Notes: generated by a model not told the origin, from the sequence alone. 64,000 bases of DNA from Lutraria lutraria (GCA_964023205.1 OZ026835.1:2001053-2065052), one strand, 5' to 3'. Counted from the first letter of the stretch, positions 11,958 through 22,298 are shown. A program made the numbers and translations.

Positions 11958-14586
11958 ATTAGTTATCGTTCATATTTTGAATTTTATGGGATATATCACA
12001 AGCGACGCGAAGCGGAGCGCAGTGATATGTCGCATAAAATTCATAATATGAACGATAACTGATTTACAGTTTGTCCTAATTTCTGTCACGTACGCATTTT
12101 TACTCTCGACAAAACTGTCAATCATCACTATAGATGTAATTTGACACCGCCCACAAAGTACATTATACCTCAATTCAGAGGGAAATTAAGAGGAAAGCAT
12201 TCAGTGTGCTTTGTATGCGTTAATGAGAGCCAACATTTTACTGTAACAATGGATTTTCACATAGCTTTCGACGAATTCTAGATCTATGATTGTTTTATTC
12301 TTGATAAACTGGTATTGTCTTATATAGTTATTATATAAACAATCAATACCCAGAAATGCATGATTTCAAAGTTTCTTACTGTTTGACCATTCTTTCAATT
12401 TGGACCATTAGGCCTGTGCACCGTTATTTACTGTTTTCGACCTTTCTGTTTCTTGCCAAACTTCTTGGATTCTTGCACATGAAAACCTTGCAAGTGTGGT
12501 ATCTTGTACCGGCTCAGATATTATACACCTTACAATAGATCTCTGAGCTCAAACCCATTCCATTCTCAACGTATTACTGTTGAATATAAGGTGCTGGTTG
12601 ATTTATAAAATGCATATTCAGGTTGATTATGATGATATAAGATTCATGTATCTACTTGTATTTATGAGTAATTGTCTGATTATAATTAATTTAGAAATAT
12701 AAAAAAACAAGCTGTGCATTTTGATGAAAACAATTTTATAATCATGAAACCTGGTACTATACGTACCAAGGAACGATGGTAACTGAAATTCTGTTGTGCA
12801 TTAAATCCAACAAAAATAACGAAAACCATGGTTCAACAAATGCTATCGAATCTCCTACGAAGTATATGAGCAGTTTAAACTCCGCCTACTTTATTGCACG
12901 GTTAAGGATGACGTAATAAAACTGATGCAGTCTGCACCGCCCTTAGTCTGGTTCCCGGACGTGCTCTACAATTACGTCAGGCAAAGCTCAATAATGGCGG
13001 CCTTCAGTGGTAATGCGCAGGCAACGGAATATTTTTTTTTGACTGACAATTTGTGATGTTATGCCTAATTTTAAATGTTTATGTACTACTATTGTAACGG
13101 CGGTGAGATATTTTAATGATCATTCTTATTTGTTGATATATATACTTTCATGAAGTAGCTATAATTTCGGACGTGACTCGTCGTGAGTCTTTATAGTTTC
13201 CAAAAAAATCTTTTGTGATCATCTAAAAAATGGACATCTATGATATATATTATATAAATAGGATTCATTCCCAACCCTCACAAGCACTTGATCACTTGAT
13301 ATAAGAAAAAACCCATACTTTAGAATGTACATTGGACGCCGCCATTATTGCGCTTTGCCTGACCCGATAACATAGTGTAAGGGGAAGGAACTCCAGACTA
13401 CACCGCCCTATTCAGCGTTTGGTCACGTAGCGCACAAACTCGAGAAATTAAGACAAACTGTAAGTCATATTTACAGTTTGTCCTAATTTCTCGTCCAATG
13501 AAATGTCCGCATTTCATTTGAAATTTGAAAAATATATCGCATAAAATGTGCAGAAACCCTGATATGGAGAAAATAAGTCGAGTTTGTGTGCTACGTGACC
13601 AAACGCTAAATAGGGCGGTGCAAGTTGCATCAGTTTTATTACGTCATCCTAAACCGTGCAATAAAGTAGGCGGAGTTTAAACTACTCATAGATTTCGTTG
13701 GATATTGCGTTATTCGGTAAGGTCGTATAGCATGGTTTTCGTTATTTTTGTAGGATTTAATGCCCGTTTACAACAGTATTTCAGTCAAATATAAGTGGAC
13801 AGTCCATTTTGCCATCGTTCCTTGGTACGTACGTAGTACCAGGTTCCATGGTTATAATAATTACTCATAAATACATGTATATGCATGAATCTTACACCAT
13901 CATGATCAACCTGAATATGCATTTTATAAATCAACCAGTACCTTATATTCAACAGTAATACGTTGAGAATGGAATGGATTTGACGCTCAGAGATCGATTG
14001 TAAGTTGTATAACATCTGAGCCGGTGCTAGACACCATACTAAGCCGGACTCGAACTAAACATGTGCAAGAATCCAAGAAGTTTGGCAAGAAACAAAACGG
14101 TCGAAAACTGTTAATAACGGTGCATAGGCCTAACGGTCCAAATTGAAAGAATGGTCAAACAGTAAGAAACATTGAACTCATGCATTTCTGGGTAGAATCT
14201 ATTGGTAGTTTATATAATAACTAAGACAATACCAGTTCCTCTAGAATAAAACAACCATAGATCTAGAATTCGTCGTAAGCTAGGTAAAAATCAATTGCTA
14301 CAGGTAAATGTTGGCTCTTATTAACGCATATAAAGCCCACTGACTGCCCCCACTTTCATTTTAATTCCCCTCTGAACTGAGGTACTTTGTGGGCGGCGTC
14401 AAATCACATCTATTGTGATGATTGACAGTTTTCGTCGAGACAAAATATGCATACGTGACAAAAATTAGGACAAACTGTAAATCAGTTATCGTTCATATTA
14501 TGAATTTTATGCGACATATCACTGCGCTCCGCTTCGCGTCGCTTGTGATATATCCCATTAAATTCAAAATATGAACGATAACTAAT
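11958..14586. mobile_element. 2.6-kb foldback (large inverted repeat) element
   Basis: Left arm about 11958-13005 and right arm about 13335-14586 are inverted copies over more than 1 kb with small indels. Paired landmarks are the ends ATTAGTTATCGTTCATAT / ATATGAACGATAACTAAT, ACACCGCCCACAAAGTAC / GTACTTTGTGGGCGGCGTC, and TTTATAAAATGCATATTCAG / CTGAATATGCATTTTATAAA. Each outer end is itself an imperfect palindrome of about 100 bp centred on a GC-rich core (AAGCGACGCGAAGCGGAGCG). The centre 13006-13334 is unique. No transposase was seen, so this is a foldback/MITE-like structure. A clear target duplication was not identified. Confidence 0.8.
13401..13620. mobile_element. 220-bp palindromic insert nested in the foldback right arm
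   Basis: Ends are CACCGCCCTATTCAGCGTTT and AAACGCTAAATAGGGCGGTG, with further inverted pairs (GGTCACGTAGCGCACAAACT / AGTTTGTGTGCTACGTGACC). The matching place in the left arm, near 12950, reads CACCGCCCTTAGTCTGG without this segment, which gives a candidate empty site. Confidence 0.65.
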
Positions 14587-14919
14587 AAATAAGCATTCAA
14601 TGCACAGAAGATTTACTAGAACTGTTAGTAATGTCACCAAGTACCTTCCTAACAGATGTTCTCGGCGTGACTTCAACAACTTGTTATACTAATTCAATCA
14701 GCTCTCCTGAACGTGCACTCCCCCGTCTTCCTTTGTTGTCGTTCCTTCTGTCTAAAAGAGTTGTTCAATTTATTCTACCAAGTGAGTTACATTTGTATTT
14801 GATGATTTGAAGGTTCATTCACTGCAGGATACATTCTTGGTAAAATGTTCTGTTCTTTCCTTTAGTCGCCCGCCTCTACTTAAACTTTATATGCTAGTAT
14901 AATAATCAATGTTCGAGTT
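14587..14919. other. Intergenic, nothing recognised
   Basis: No gene signal. A plus-strand LINE or SINE was not detected. The only open stretch (minus strand, 14482-14679) derives partly from the palindrome next door. Confidence 0.3.
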
Positions 14920-15100
14920 TTATTTGTTTAAACATAATGTCCCCCCCCCATGATGAAAGATACAGTAAAACCTGTCCAGAGCGGCCCTCTCTCGAGTAAC
15001 AATATCCCTTCAACAATAGCATATTTTTTTCAAAATGTACAATTTAACTAATGCCTATGTTTCCATTTTTAGTGCAAACTCGTGTTAAATATTTCCTTTC
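14920..15100 (+). repeat. Left copy of a dispersed inverted repeat
   Basis: Matches the reverse complement of about 20060-20385. Shared landmarks are GTTCGAGTTTTATTTGTTTA, AACATAATGT, AGCGGCCCTCTC, and TTAGTGCAAACTCGTGT with AAATAT. The right copy contains about 115 bp more in the middle (a fuller MITE). A C-run lies at 14940-14949. Confidence 0.65.
14961..15045. mobile_element. Partial 'CAACCTCTC' MITE (family M1)
   Basis: TACAGTAAAACCTGTCCAGA, GCGGCCCTCTC and AACAATATCCCTTCAACAAT match the left half of the full copies at 51955-52115 and 58730-58889. The right half is missing. Confidence 0.5.
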
Positions 15101-15103
15101 GTT

Positions 15104-17070
15104 AGATACATAGATAGATTTATTTCACTATATATAAATGATTAGACAAACATGTCAAGTACATTAAAACATACAAACAATGAAAGACAGGTATGAATTA
15201 AAGAAGCCATGTCAATTAACATTATATAGTAAAGATAACACAAAAAATGGTAAATCAATACCCTTATTTCTATTGTGGTCCTAATAGGTCTATTATATAT
15301 ACAGTGCTAACAGAAACAGGAATACAAATGCGAAACTTATAAAATAGTACCACATGTTACATTTGTTAAGATGCAATATCACTTAATAATTATGTACTTA
15401 TCACAGAACAGTATGCATTATAAAAGTATGAAACCAAAATATGTTACTGAGGAACAATATAATGCTTTAAATTTCACCTGAGTTGATGACTTAGTAAAAT
15501 CATGAAACAAGTTGCCATGCAAAATAAAACAAAAAGTGACTAGGTGTAGTTACTAAATTGAAATAGTCTATAAAATTCAATGCTATAATAAAAGAATGTG
15601 ATTATGTTTAAATATCAACAGTATTTAACAGATTGTCTTTAACCTTGTGTTTAAAAGAGGAAATCGAATGGACATTCTTATATCATAAGGTAGCATAGTC
15701 CATGGACAGCAACCATTATAGGCAAATGACCTCTTTCCAAAACCTTTCACCACTGGGATAGAGTACCTACCGCTGTCTGTCCTTTCAAGATCAGTGCAAG
15801 GAGAATACGCTTTTGACCTAAATCTGGTGGAATAAGAGGGCACATCACTAACAGGTGTAAAATTTTCTTCAAATATATTAGTGAAAGTCCAGAATGTATC
15901 CAAGACAAATAATTATTTGATTGACCCTGTGTTTAACAGGAAGCAAGATATTAGGGCTGTGATCCAATCCATGATTCAACCTTTACGATCCACAAATCGA
16001 ATCAATTGCTATTAAAATTACTCATCTAAAGCTTCAACAATGCGGTCCTGAAGACATCTTAATTAAATTTTCTTTTAGGAATAATGAAATAAATCAAAAT
16101 AAATTGTTCTATGGCTTTAATTTTATGTACTCCCTTCCAATTTATCGATTTACCAGCTTTATTTTCTGGCTTGAGCCTGATTGGACCCTCTTGGCAAACG
16201 AATAGTCCACGATGAGACAATATGTATTCAGAGAAAATGGATACAAAGAACAAAGAACACACTTCATGTAAACAAAGAAGATCGCGAACCACCAATCTAA
16301 AAAATGACGATTATGCGTACTCGATTTTTCAGTTTGATTCGTATTTACCCGAGTACTCGAATAATCGCAACAGCCCTAATAGATATTCACTTTAACTGTA
16401 TATTAGACGACATTTTAATCTGGAACAAGATTTCTTAATTACTACCCTAGTCATTGATTTAAAATATAAGAACTGATCAATGGTCGCTCCAAGATACTTG
16501 ACAGATGATTTTGACTCAATTGGTTGACCATTGCAATCAATTTTAAAACTGGACTGAGATTTAGCTTCCTATGAGAGCCAAAAAGGATTGACTCTGTCTT
16601 ACCCAGATGTAAAGTGAGTTTGTTACAGATAAGTCACTGGCTAACAGTAAATTATTTATTTAGATCAGAGGTCAATACATTTTCAATATAACTTTAAAAT
16701 AAATGGCTGAGTCATCTGCATAAAGTAACTTGTTTATGACTGCTGCTGACATATTATTTACATATATCAGAAAAAGTAGGGGGCCTAAAATAGAACCTTG
16801 AGGAACACAACAGGTTATAGATTCGAATGATGATAACACCCCATAATCTCCAACCAATTGATTCCTGTCTGACAAATAAAAAGATAGCCACAGAACAGCG
16901 TGTTCTGATAAACCCATGGCTCTAAGTTTCACTAAAAGAATACTATGATTAACTGTGTCAAATGACTTCTGGAGATCTAATAGAATCATGCCTACAAAGT
17001 GACCTTTATCCATTTGGAAGCGAATATAATCAGTAAGATGAATAAGACAAATTTCAAGAGGAAATCCCTT
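15104..17070 (-). pseudogene. Broken LINE reverse transcriptase (Jockey/CR1-like)
   Basis: Minus strand. From the 5' side the RT core reads HLTDYIRFQMDKG, GMILLDLQKSFDTVNHSILL, then VPQGSILGPLLFLIYVNNM and LLYADDSAIY. These include the palm D in DLQKSFDTV and the ADD catalytic pair near 16720. It continues as NKLTLHLGKTESILFGSHRK (about 16560-16620) with stops and then a 427-bp MITE interruption. The C-terminal domain follows at 15903-15600, including YSTRFRSK, GRYSIPVVKGFGKRSFAYNG and WTMLPYDIR. Several in-frame stops show it is dead, and it lacks the endonuclease. Its 5' end sits only about 230 bp before temptin B. Confidence 0.85.
15952..16378. mobile_element. 427-bp hAT-like MITE inside the LINE
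   Basis: Terminal inverted repeats TAGGGCTGT (15952) and ACAGCCCTA (ending 16378). Flanks CAAGATAT and ATAGATAT agree at 6 of 8 bases, consistent with an 8-bp hAT target duplication. Removing it brings the two LINE parts together in order. Inside is ACTCGATTTTTCAGTTTGA-type sequence without coding capacity. Confidence 0.7.
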
Positions 17071-17084
17071 TTAAAATAGGGGCG

Positions 17085-17303
17085 GACGCCTAGCGGATAG
17101 TTATTATAAATTATTACACGTGGTTTGCTTACAGTCCCAAAATCATGATATACATGCACCAACTTGTCAGATTTTTCGACGTAAAACATAATCTCAGGTC
17201 AAATCATGTGGACGTCGAGATAACATGAAGATAAGCTATCTATAGGTCTGTATAAATTCAAACGTGACAGTCCACATTGAACAGTCACTGATTTGATTCA
17301 ACG
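17085..17303 (+). promoter_or_regulatory. Temptin B promoter region with TATA box at 17251
   Basis: TATAAAT starts 53 bases before the ATG. The region is closely similar to that upstream of copy C (20440-20621), sharing ATTACACGTG(G/A)TTTGCT, GACGTCGAGATAAC and AAGATAAGCTAT. These conserved blocks are candidate regulatory sites. Similarity starts immediately after the LINE remnant. Confidence 0.6.
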
Positions 17304-18671
17304 ATGAACGCTCTGGTTATTCTGTGTCTTTGTGTTGCTGCTGTATCAGCACATCCCTACTACGCTGACCAAATCCCAAACGGATACAGCGTGCCGAGTC
17401 CATGTGGTGGGGGTATCTGGCAAGCTGTGGGCCATTACGATCCAATACATCATACACATGATAAAAACCGCTTTGGACTGGTAAGTTTACTTTTAGATTT
17501 TTGTTGCAAATACATTATGTAAGGCGTAATTTTTCACTGTCCATAAAGGGTATTACATATTGTGGTTTGTGGAAGTTTGGAATGATCAAGGCCGGTCCGC
17601 ATAGCTCACCAAGTAGTGCGTTATTTCTTCGTCAGATCAAATCCTTGGCGCGGCAAGTTAAGAATTTGTTCAAGAAATTGAGAGTAAAGTCATTCGTCCG
17701 TCACTGTTGATTTTAATTCATGTGCAGAAGCAGGCCGACACTTGCGGAGGACGGGTACAGAATCCAGACAAAAATATTGAATCAGCTGCCCTCCGGTATT
17801 TAACATAAACCCTAATCAGGTCAGATCAGGCCAGAATTCGTGCTCAAAAGTATGAAAGTCAAGTAATTGAGGACAAGTTTCGGAACATTTCTGTTCAATC
17901 ATTTGGTGAAGTATCCGAACACCCTACTTTTATTTGTCTTGCCGGTGTTAAAACGAAATGCTAACTAAAGGTAAACATGAATAATTTCAACAGGCTTTCG
18001 CCGCAGCCGGACATACTTGGACTGTTGCTCTATGTAATGCTGATAGCGACGGTGATGGTACAACAAATGGTGTAGAATTAGGAGATCCGAACTGTACATG
18101 GACTGTTGGTGCCACTCCAGAACAGGCAGCATCTGGTCATCCAGGTATTTAAACGGTTATGCGGATTGTGTTTACATAGTCCTATCTACTGCGTTAGTCT
18201 TTATCATAAAACATTTTAAATACATCGTATATTTTTCAATTTCAGTGAGTGATTGCCTTGGTGTACTTTCACCTATAGGCATACATGTACTTCGTTTTTG
18301 TATGAAGTTTAAGGACGTAAATAGTAAATATCATAGATAATCATGAGCATTTATGAGTACTACATGTATGTACATTTGTATTTGTTTAAATCATTTTGGT
18401 CAGAGTGTGTCATTCGTGTAATAATACACAAAACTAAACGGAAAAGTTGCAATGTTTCTGAACATAGATGTTCAAATCTGGAACAAAAAATCTACCATAC
18501 CCTCATTTAGATGATCGCGCATAGCAAAGGCCTCTCAATGAGTCTGACAAACGTTACGGGAACTTACTTACATTGAATCGATTAATTTCAGGAATCTGTA
18601 ATCCAGTAGGCTCCTGTCCAGGTGATTCATTCTCCTGTGGTTGCCATGGTCACAATTGCGTCGGAAAATAA
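17304..18671 (+). CDS. Temptin-like secreted protein, copy B
   Basis: Exons 17304-17480, 17994-18144 and 18592-18671 give 135 residues with the same phases as copy A. Signal peptide residues 1-16 (ending AVSA), mature start HPYYADQIPNGYSVPSPCGG. The calcium-loop-like motif in exon 2 is DSDGDGTTNGVE (ligand positions 1, 3, 5, 9 and 12 kept), then LGDPNCTW. The Cys-rich tail (GICNPVGSC to NCVGK) ends at the stop 18669-18671. All eight mature Cys are kept. It is nearly identical to copy C, including introns, so it is a recent duplicate. Function as a temptin-type secreted signal is inferred from family resemblance. Confidence 0.87.
17590..17655 (+). repeat. tRNA-derived SINE head in temptin B intron 1
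   Basis: GGTCCGCATAGCTCACCAAG, TAGTGCGTTATTTCTTC and AAATCCTTGGCGCGG correspond to the copy C element, with part of the B box deleted. Confidence 0.6.
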
Positions 18672-19200
18672 GCAGAATTGGCTGTGGAATTTGACGTTTC
18701 TAATTTATTTTTGTCGTATATATCTAGAGAAACATGTTATAATGTAGTCGTGTTTTTTTACTCACTATTCAAAGCAACAAAAAAATGATTCCTGGGAACG
18801 TCTGATAAACATTCTTTCTTACATACAAAACTTACGTAGCTACAAATGAAAAAATAAAAAAAATACATTTCTTTTATACATCGAAAGAAACATGGAAATT
18901 CCGTGTTGTAAACATAGCGTTTATAGTGTTATAGAAATCCATGAGAAATGTGACTAAAGATATTACATCCTGTGTTAAATTGTCCTACACCTCTGAATTA
19001 TGTTGGGTAACTTGGTACATGTAGTAGCTTGCGGATAGAATGTGGTTAGTACTGGTTACTTTAAGGTCGACTAGTAATCCAGGAAAGATTCTTACGATAA
19101 CTACCCACCACCATGTGACTGAAATAATATGGAAAATAAGATATAAATAAATAACTGTTTTACTTATCATGTAGACATAGTTTACCTGGTTGCATCTTTA
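18672..19200 (+). other. Temptin B 3' flank and spacer
   Basis: To about 18815 this matches the 3' flank of copy C (TGGCTGTGGAATTTGACGTT, TATATCTAGAGAAACATGT). This marks the right limit of the duplicated unit. Beyond that nothing was recognised. Confidence 0.5.
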
Positions 19201-19205
19201 GTAAG

Positions 19206-19380
19206 GCCAAGCATACCAAATGACTTACGCGAACAAGCGATTTGTATGCTCGATGTAGACATGTCGGCAAAAGACGATGTTATACATGTTGGGAGTGATT
19301 CTAAAATCTTCGCGATTGACTTCGAACGAAAGTATCTTTTTACACGAGTTTTGATTAAAACAATGGAAACATAGGCACTG
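19206..19380 (+). repeat. Direct repeat, first copy
   Basis: Shares phrases in the same order with about 19948-20128: AAGCATACCAAATGA / AAGATACCAAATGA, AAGACGATGTT, ATCTTCGCGATTGACTTCGA, ACACGAGTTT and AAAACAATGGAAACA. The copies are about 740 bp apart. Confidence 0.65.
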
Positions 19381-19394
19381 AATGTGCATCATGA

Positions 19395-19520
19395 GAATAT
19401 CCACCTAAGTGGCCCAGTGGTTCAATTCACTGTAACCTCTCACTGATAGAGGGTTGTGGGTTCGAGCCCCACTACCGGTCATGTATCCTTACGTGAGAAA
19501 GTAGGCAGTTGCTCCACAAA
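19395..19520 (+). repeat. tRNA-derived SINE
   Basis: B box GGGTTCGAGCCCC after AGAGGGTTGTG, with ACTGTAACCTCTCACTGATA just upstream and GAGAAAGTAGGCAGTTGCT downstream. The same phrases occur at 44925-45180 (plus), 47575-47770 (minus) and 62990-63115 (plus). Confidence 0.65.
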
Positions 19521-19947
19521 ATCAAGATGTGATTCATGAGTTGATTGAATCTACTTCCGTTTACCAAATGTACACTGAAATATAGTTCGGGGTCAAAATT
19601 ACGGGTGAAAAAAACGGAGGTATTTTTAGTGCTTAACGTTTCGATAGGAAAACAATGACGGCAAAAACCCATTAAAACTTATATGAGCTTATCCCGCAGA
19701 AAGAGAGCTTGAAATTGGTGTATCTGAAATTATAATAGCGGTCTGTTTGAACCAATTTTGCATGTAAAACGTCGAGTTTGCACCTCTGACATTACACGTG
19801 GAGTTGCTAGGAAACAGGTCGGAAAGCAGAAAAAATAAAACGAACAAAAATCGAAAAACATGCTATACTACCATTGTGCAAAATTTCAGAACAATTGGAG
19901 AAAACTCGATTTTTGACCCATGGCGTCAAGGAAAGGTCGCATACTAC

Positions 19948-20128
19948 CTTAAGTATGCCGAAAGATACCAAATGATTCACACGAACTGGCATGCTTGATG
20001 CAGACATTTCGACAGAAGACGATGTTTTACATGTTATGAGTGATGCGAAATCTTCGCGATTGACTTCGAACGGAAGGACATATTTTACACGAGTTTGCAC
20101 TAAAACAATGGAAACAAAGGCATTGCAT
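19948..20128 (+). repeat. Direct repeat, second copy
   Basis: Partner of 19206-19380. Its right part runs into the inverted repeat 20060-20385. Confidence 0.65.
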
Positions 20129-20390
20129 TAATTCTGCACATATCCAGTGCAACCTCACTAAAGCAACACACGTTGGGAGTAGCAAAACTGTGTTGTTGAA
20201 AGGTTGTTGCTCTAGAGAGGTCAAATTAATAGTTAAATCGTGCATATAGGAAAAAGTATGATATTGTAAAAGGGAGACTGTTGCTCTTGAGAGGGCCGCT
20301 GTGGGGAGGTTTTCTGTACGTTTCATAATTGGGGAAAACATTATGTTTAAACAAATAAAACTCGAACATTTGTTATTATAGCATATTAAG
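20060..20390 (-). repeat. Right copy of the dispersed inverted repeat
   Basis: Reverse-complement partner of 14920-15100, so the pair brackets the LINE, temptin B and the direct repeats. Contains a full M1 MITE. Confidence 0.65.
20145..20316. mobile_element. M1 MITE, 172 bp
   Basis: CAGTGCAACCTCACTAAAG at the left and an AGGTTTTCTG right end. Internal GTTGTTGCTCTAGAGAGGT is shared with the other M1 copies. Confidence 0.6.
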
Positions 20391-20429
20391 TTGTATCAGA
20401 GGCAAATATATACTAATGATTAACTTAAA

Positions 20430-20621
20430 CTTATATTTAAGTATTACACGTGATTTGCTGACAGTCCCCCAAAATCATGCTAGTATACATACACCACCTT
20501 ATCAAATTGTTCGATGTAGAACATTTTGACGTCGAGATAACGTAAAGATAAGCTATTTTATAGGTCTGTATAAATTCATACGTAACAGTTCACATTGAAC
20601 AGTCACTGATTTCATTCAACG
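20430..20621 (+). promoter_or_regulatory. Temptin C promoter region with TATA box at 20569
   Basis: TATAAA at 20569-20574, 53 bases before the ATG. Closely matches the copy B upstream region (see 17085-17303). Confidence 0.6.
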
Positions 20622-22035
20622 ATGAACGCTCTGGTTATTCTGTGTCTTTGTGTTGCCGCTGTATCAGCACATCCCTACTACGCTGACCGGATTCCCAACG
20701 GACACAGCGTACCAAATCCATGTGGTGGGGGTATCTGGCAAGCTGTGGGCCATTACGATCCAATACATCATACACATGATAAAAACCGCTTTGGACTGGT
20801 ATGTTTATTTTCGTGATTAAGAAATAATATATTATTCATTTTGTTGCAAATATATTATGTAAGGCGGAAGATTCTATCTGTCCATGAAGGATATAGCTCA
20901 TATTGTGGTTTGTGTAAGTCTGGAATTACCAAGGACTGTCCGCTTAGCTCATTCAATAGCGCGTTATTTCTTCATACTGCAGGTTCGTGAGTTCAAATCC
21001 TTGGCGCGGTAAATTATGAATTTGTTTACGAAATTGAGAGTAAAGTCATTCGTCCGTCATTGTTGATTTTAATCATGTGCAGAAGCAGGCCGACACTTGC
21101 GTACAGAATCCAGAAAAAAATATTGAATCAGCTGCCCTCCGGTATTTAACATAAACCCTAATCAGGTCAGATCAGGCCAGAATTCGTGCTCAAAAGTATG
21201 AAAGTCAAGTAATAGAGGAAACGTTTCGGAACATTTCTGTTCAATCATTTGGTTAAATATCCGTACACCCTACTTTTATTTGTCTTGCCGGTGTTAAAAC
21301 GGAAAGCTAACTAAAGGTAAACATGAATAATTTCAACAGGCTTTTGCCGCAGCCGGACATACTTGGACTGTTGCTCTATGTAATGCTGATAGCGACGGTG
21401 ATGGTACAACAAATGGTGCAGAATTAGGAGATCCGAACTGTACATGGACTGTTGGTGCCACTCCAGAACAGGCAGCATCTGGTCATCCAGGTATTTAAAC
21501 GGTTATGCGGATTGTGTTTACATAGTCCTATCTACTGTGTTGGTCTTTATCATAAAACATTTTAAATACATCGTATATTTTTCAACAATTTCAGTGAGTG
21601 ATTGCCTTGGTGTACTTTCACCTATAGGCATACATGTACTTCGTTTTTGTATGAAGTTTTAGGACGTAAATAGTAAAAATCATAGATAATCATGAGCATT
21701 TATGAGCACTACATGTAAGTACATTTGTATTTGTTTAAATCATTTTGGTCAGAGTGTGTCATTCGTGTAAAAATACACAAAACTAAACGGAAAAGTTGCA
21801 ATGTTTCTGAACATAGGTGTTCAAATCTGATACAAAAAATCTGCTATACCCTTTTTTGATCATTTACTATATTTATAGATGATCGCGCACAGCAAAGGAC
21901 TCTCAATGAGTCTGACAAACTTCACGGGAACTTACATTGAATCGATTAATTTCAGGAATCTGTAATCCAGTAGGCTCCTGTTCAGGTGATTCATTCTCCT
22001 GTGGTTGCCATGGTCACAATTGCGTCGGAAAATAA
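20622..22035 (+). CDS. Temptin-like secreted protein, copy C
   Basis: Exons 20622-20798, 21340-21490 and 21956-22035 give 135 residues. Signal peptide residues 1-16, mature start HPYYADRIPNGHSVPNPCGG. The loop in exon 2 is DSDGDGTTNGAE, followed by LGDPNCTW. The Cys-rich tail ends in NCVGK with the stop at 22033-22035. Compared with copy B the protein differs at only a few places (for example Q/R before IPNG, Y/H after it, V/A in the loop and P/S in the tail). Introns are near-identical too. The exon 1 donor is GTATGT here and GTAAGT in A and B. Role as a secreted attractant or related signal is inferred from Aplysia temptin. Confidence 0.87.
20936..21010 (+). repeat. tRNA-derived SINE head in temptin C intron 1 (best preserved)
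   Basis: A-box-like CTTAGCTCATTCAATAG and B-box-like GGTTCGTGAGTTCAAATCC about 30 bases apart, ending TTGGCGCGG. This is the most complete of the three orthologous intron-1 insertions. Confidence 0.65.
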
Positions 22036-22240
22036 GCAGAATTGGCTGTGGAATTTGACGTTTCTAATTTATTTTTGTCGTATATATCTAGAGAAACATG
22101 TCATAATGTATTCGTGTTTTTTTACTCACTATTCAAAGCAACAAAAAAAAAGATTCCTGGGAACGTCTGATAAACATTCTAGACTATGGGGCACCAATAC
22201 CATACCGGAGGCATTTTTCTACAGTATGTTTTTCTGAAAG
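22036..22240 (+). other. Temptin C 3' flank
   Basis: Matches the copy B flank up to about 22180 (TCCTGGGAACGTCTGATAAA CATTCT), then diverges. This defines the right edge of the duplicated unit. Confidence 0.5.
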
Positions 22241-22298
22241 TGTATGGAAAGAACTACCAAATCCCAGTGTCTACCATCTGGATGTTGGGGCTTTACTC

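Noticed and set aside
11841..14679. Two short open frames on opposite strands (11841-12062 plus and 14482-14679 minus) that end in the same 30-odd residues
   Set aside because: The shared residues come from the palindromic tip of the foldback element read in both directions; there is no sign of a gene.
18098..18340. Open frame at 18098-18340 and its twin at 21444-21662
   Set aside because: Alternative-frame reading of temptin exon 2 running into the intron; the conserved frame is the temptin one.
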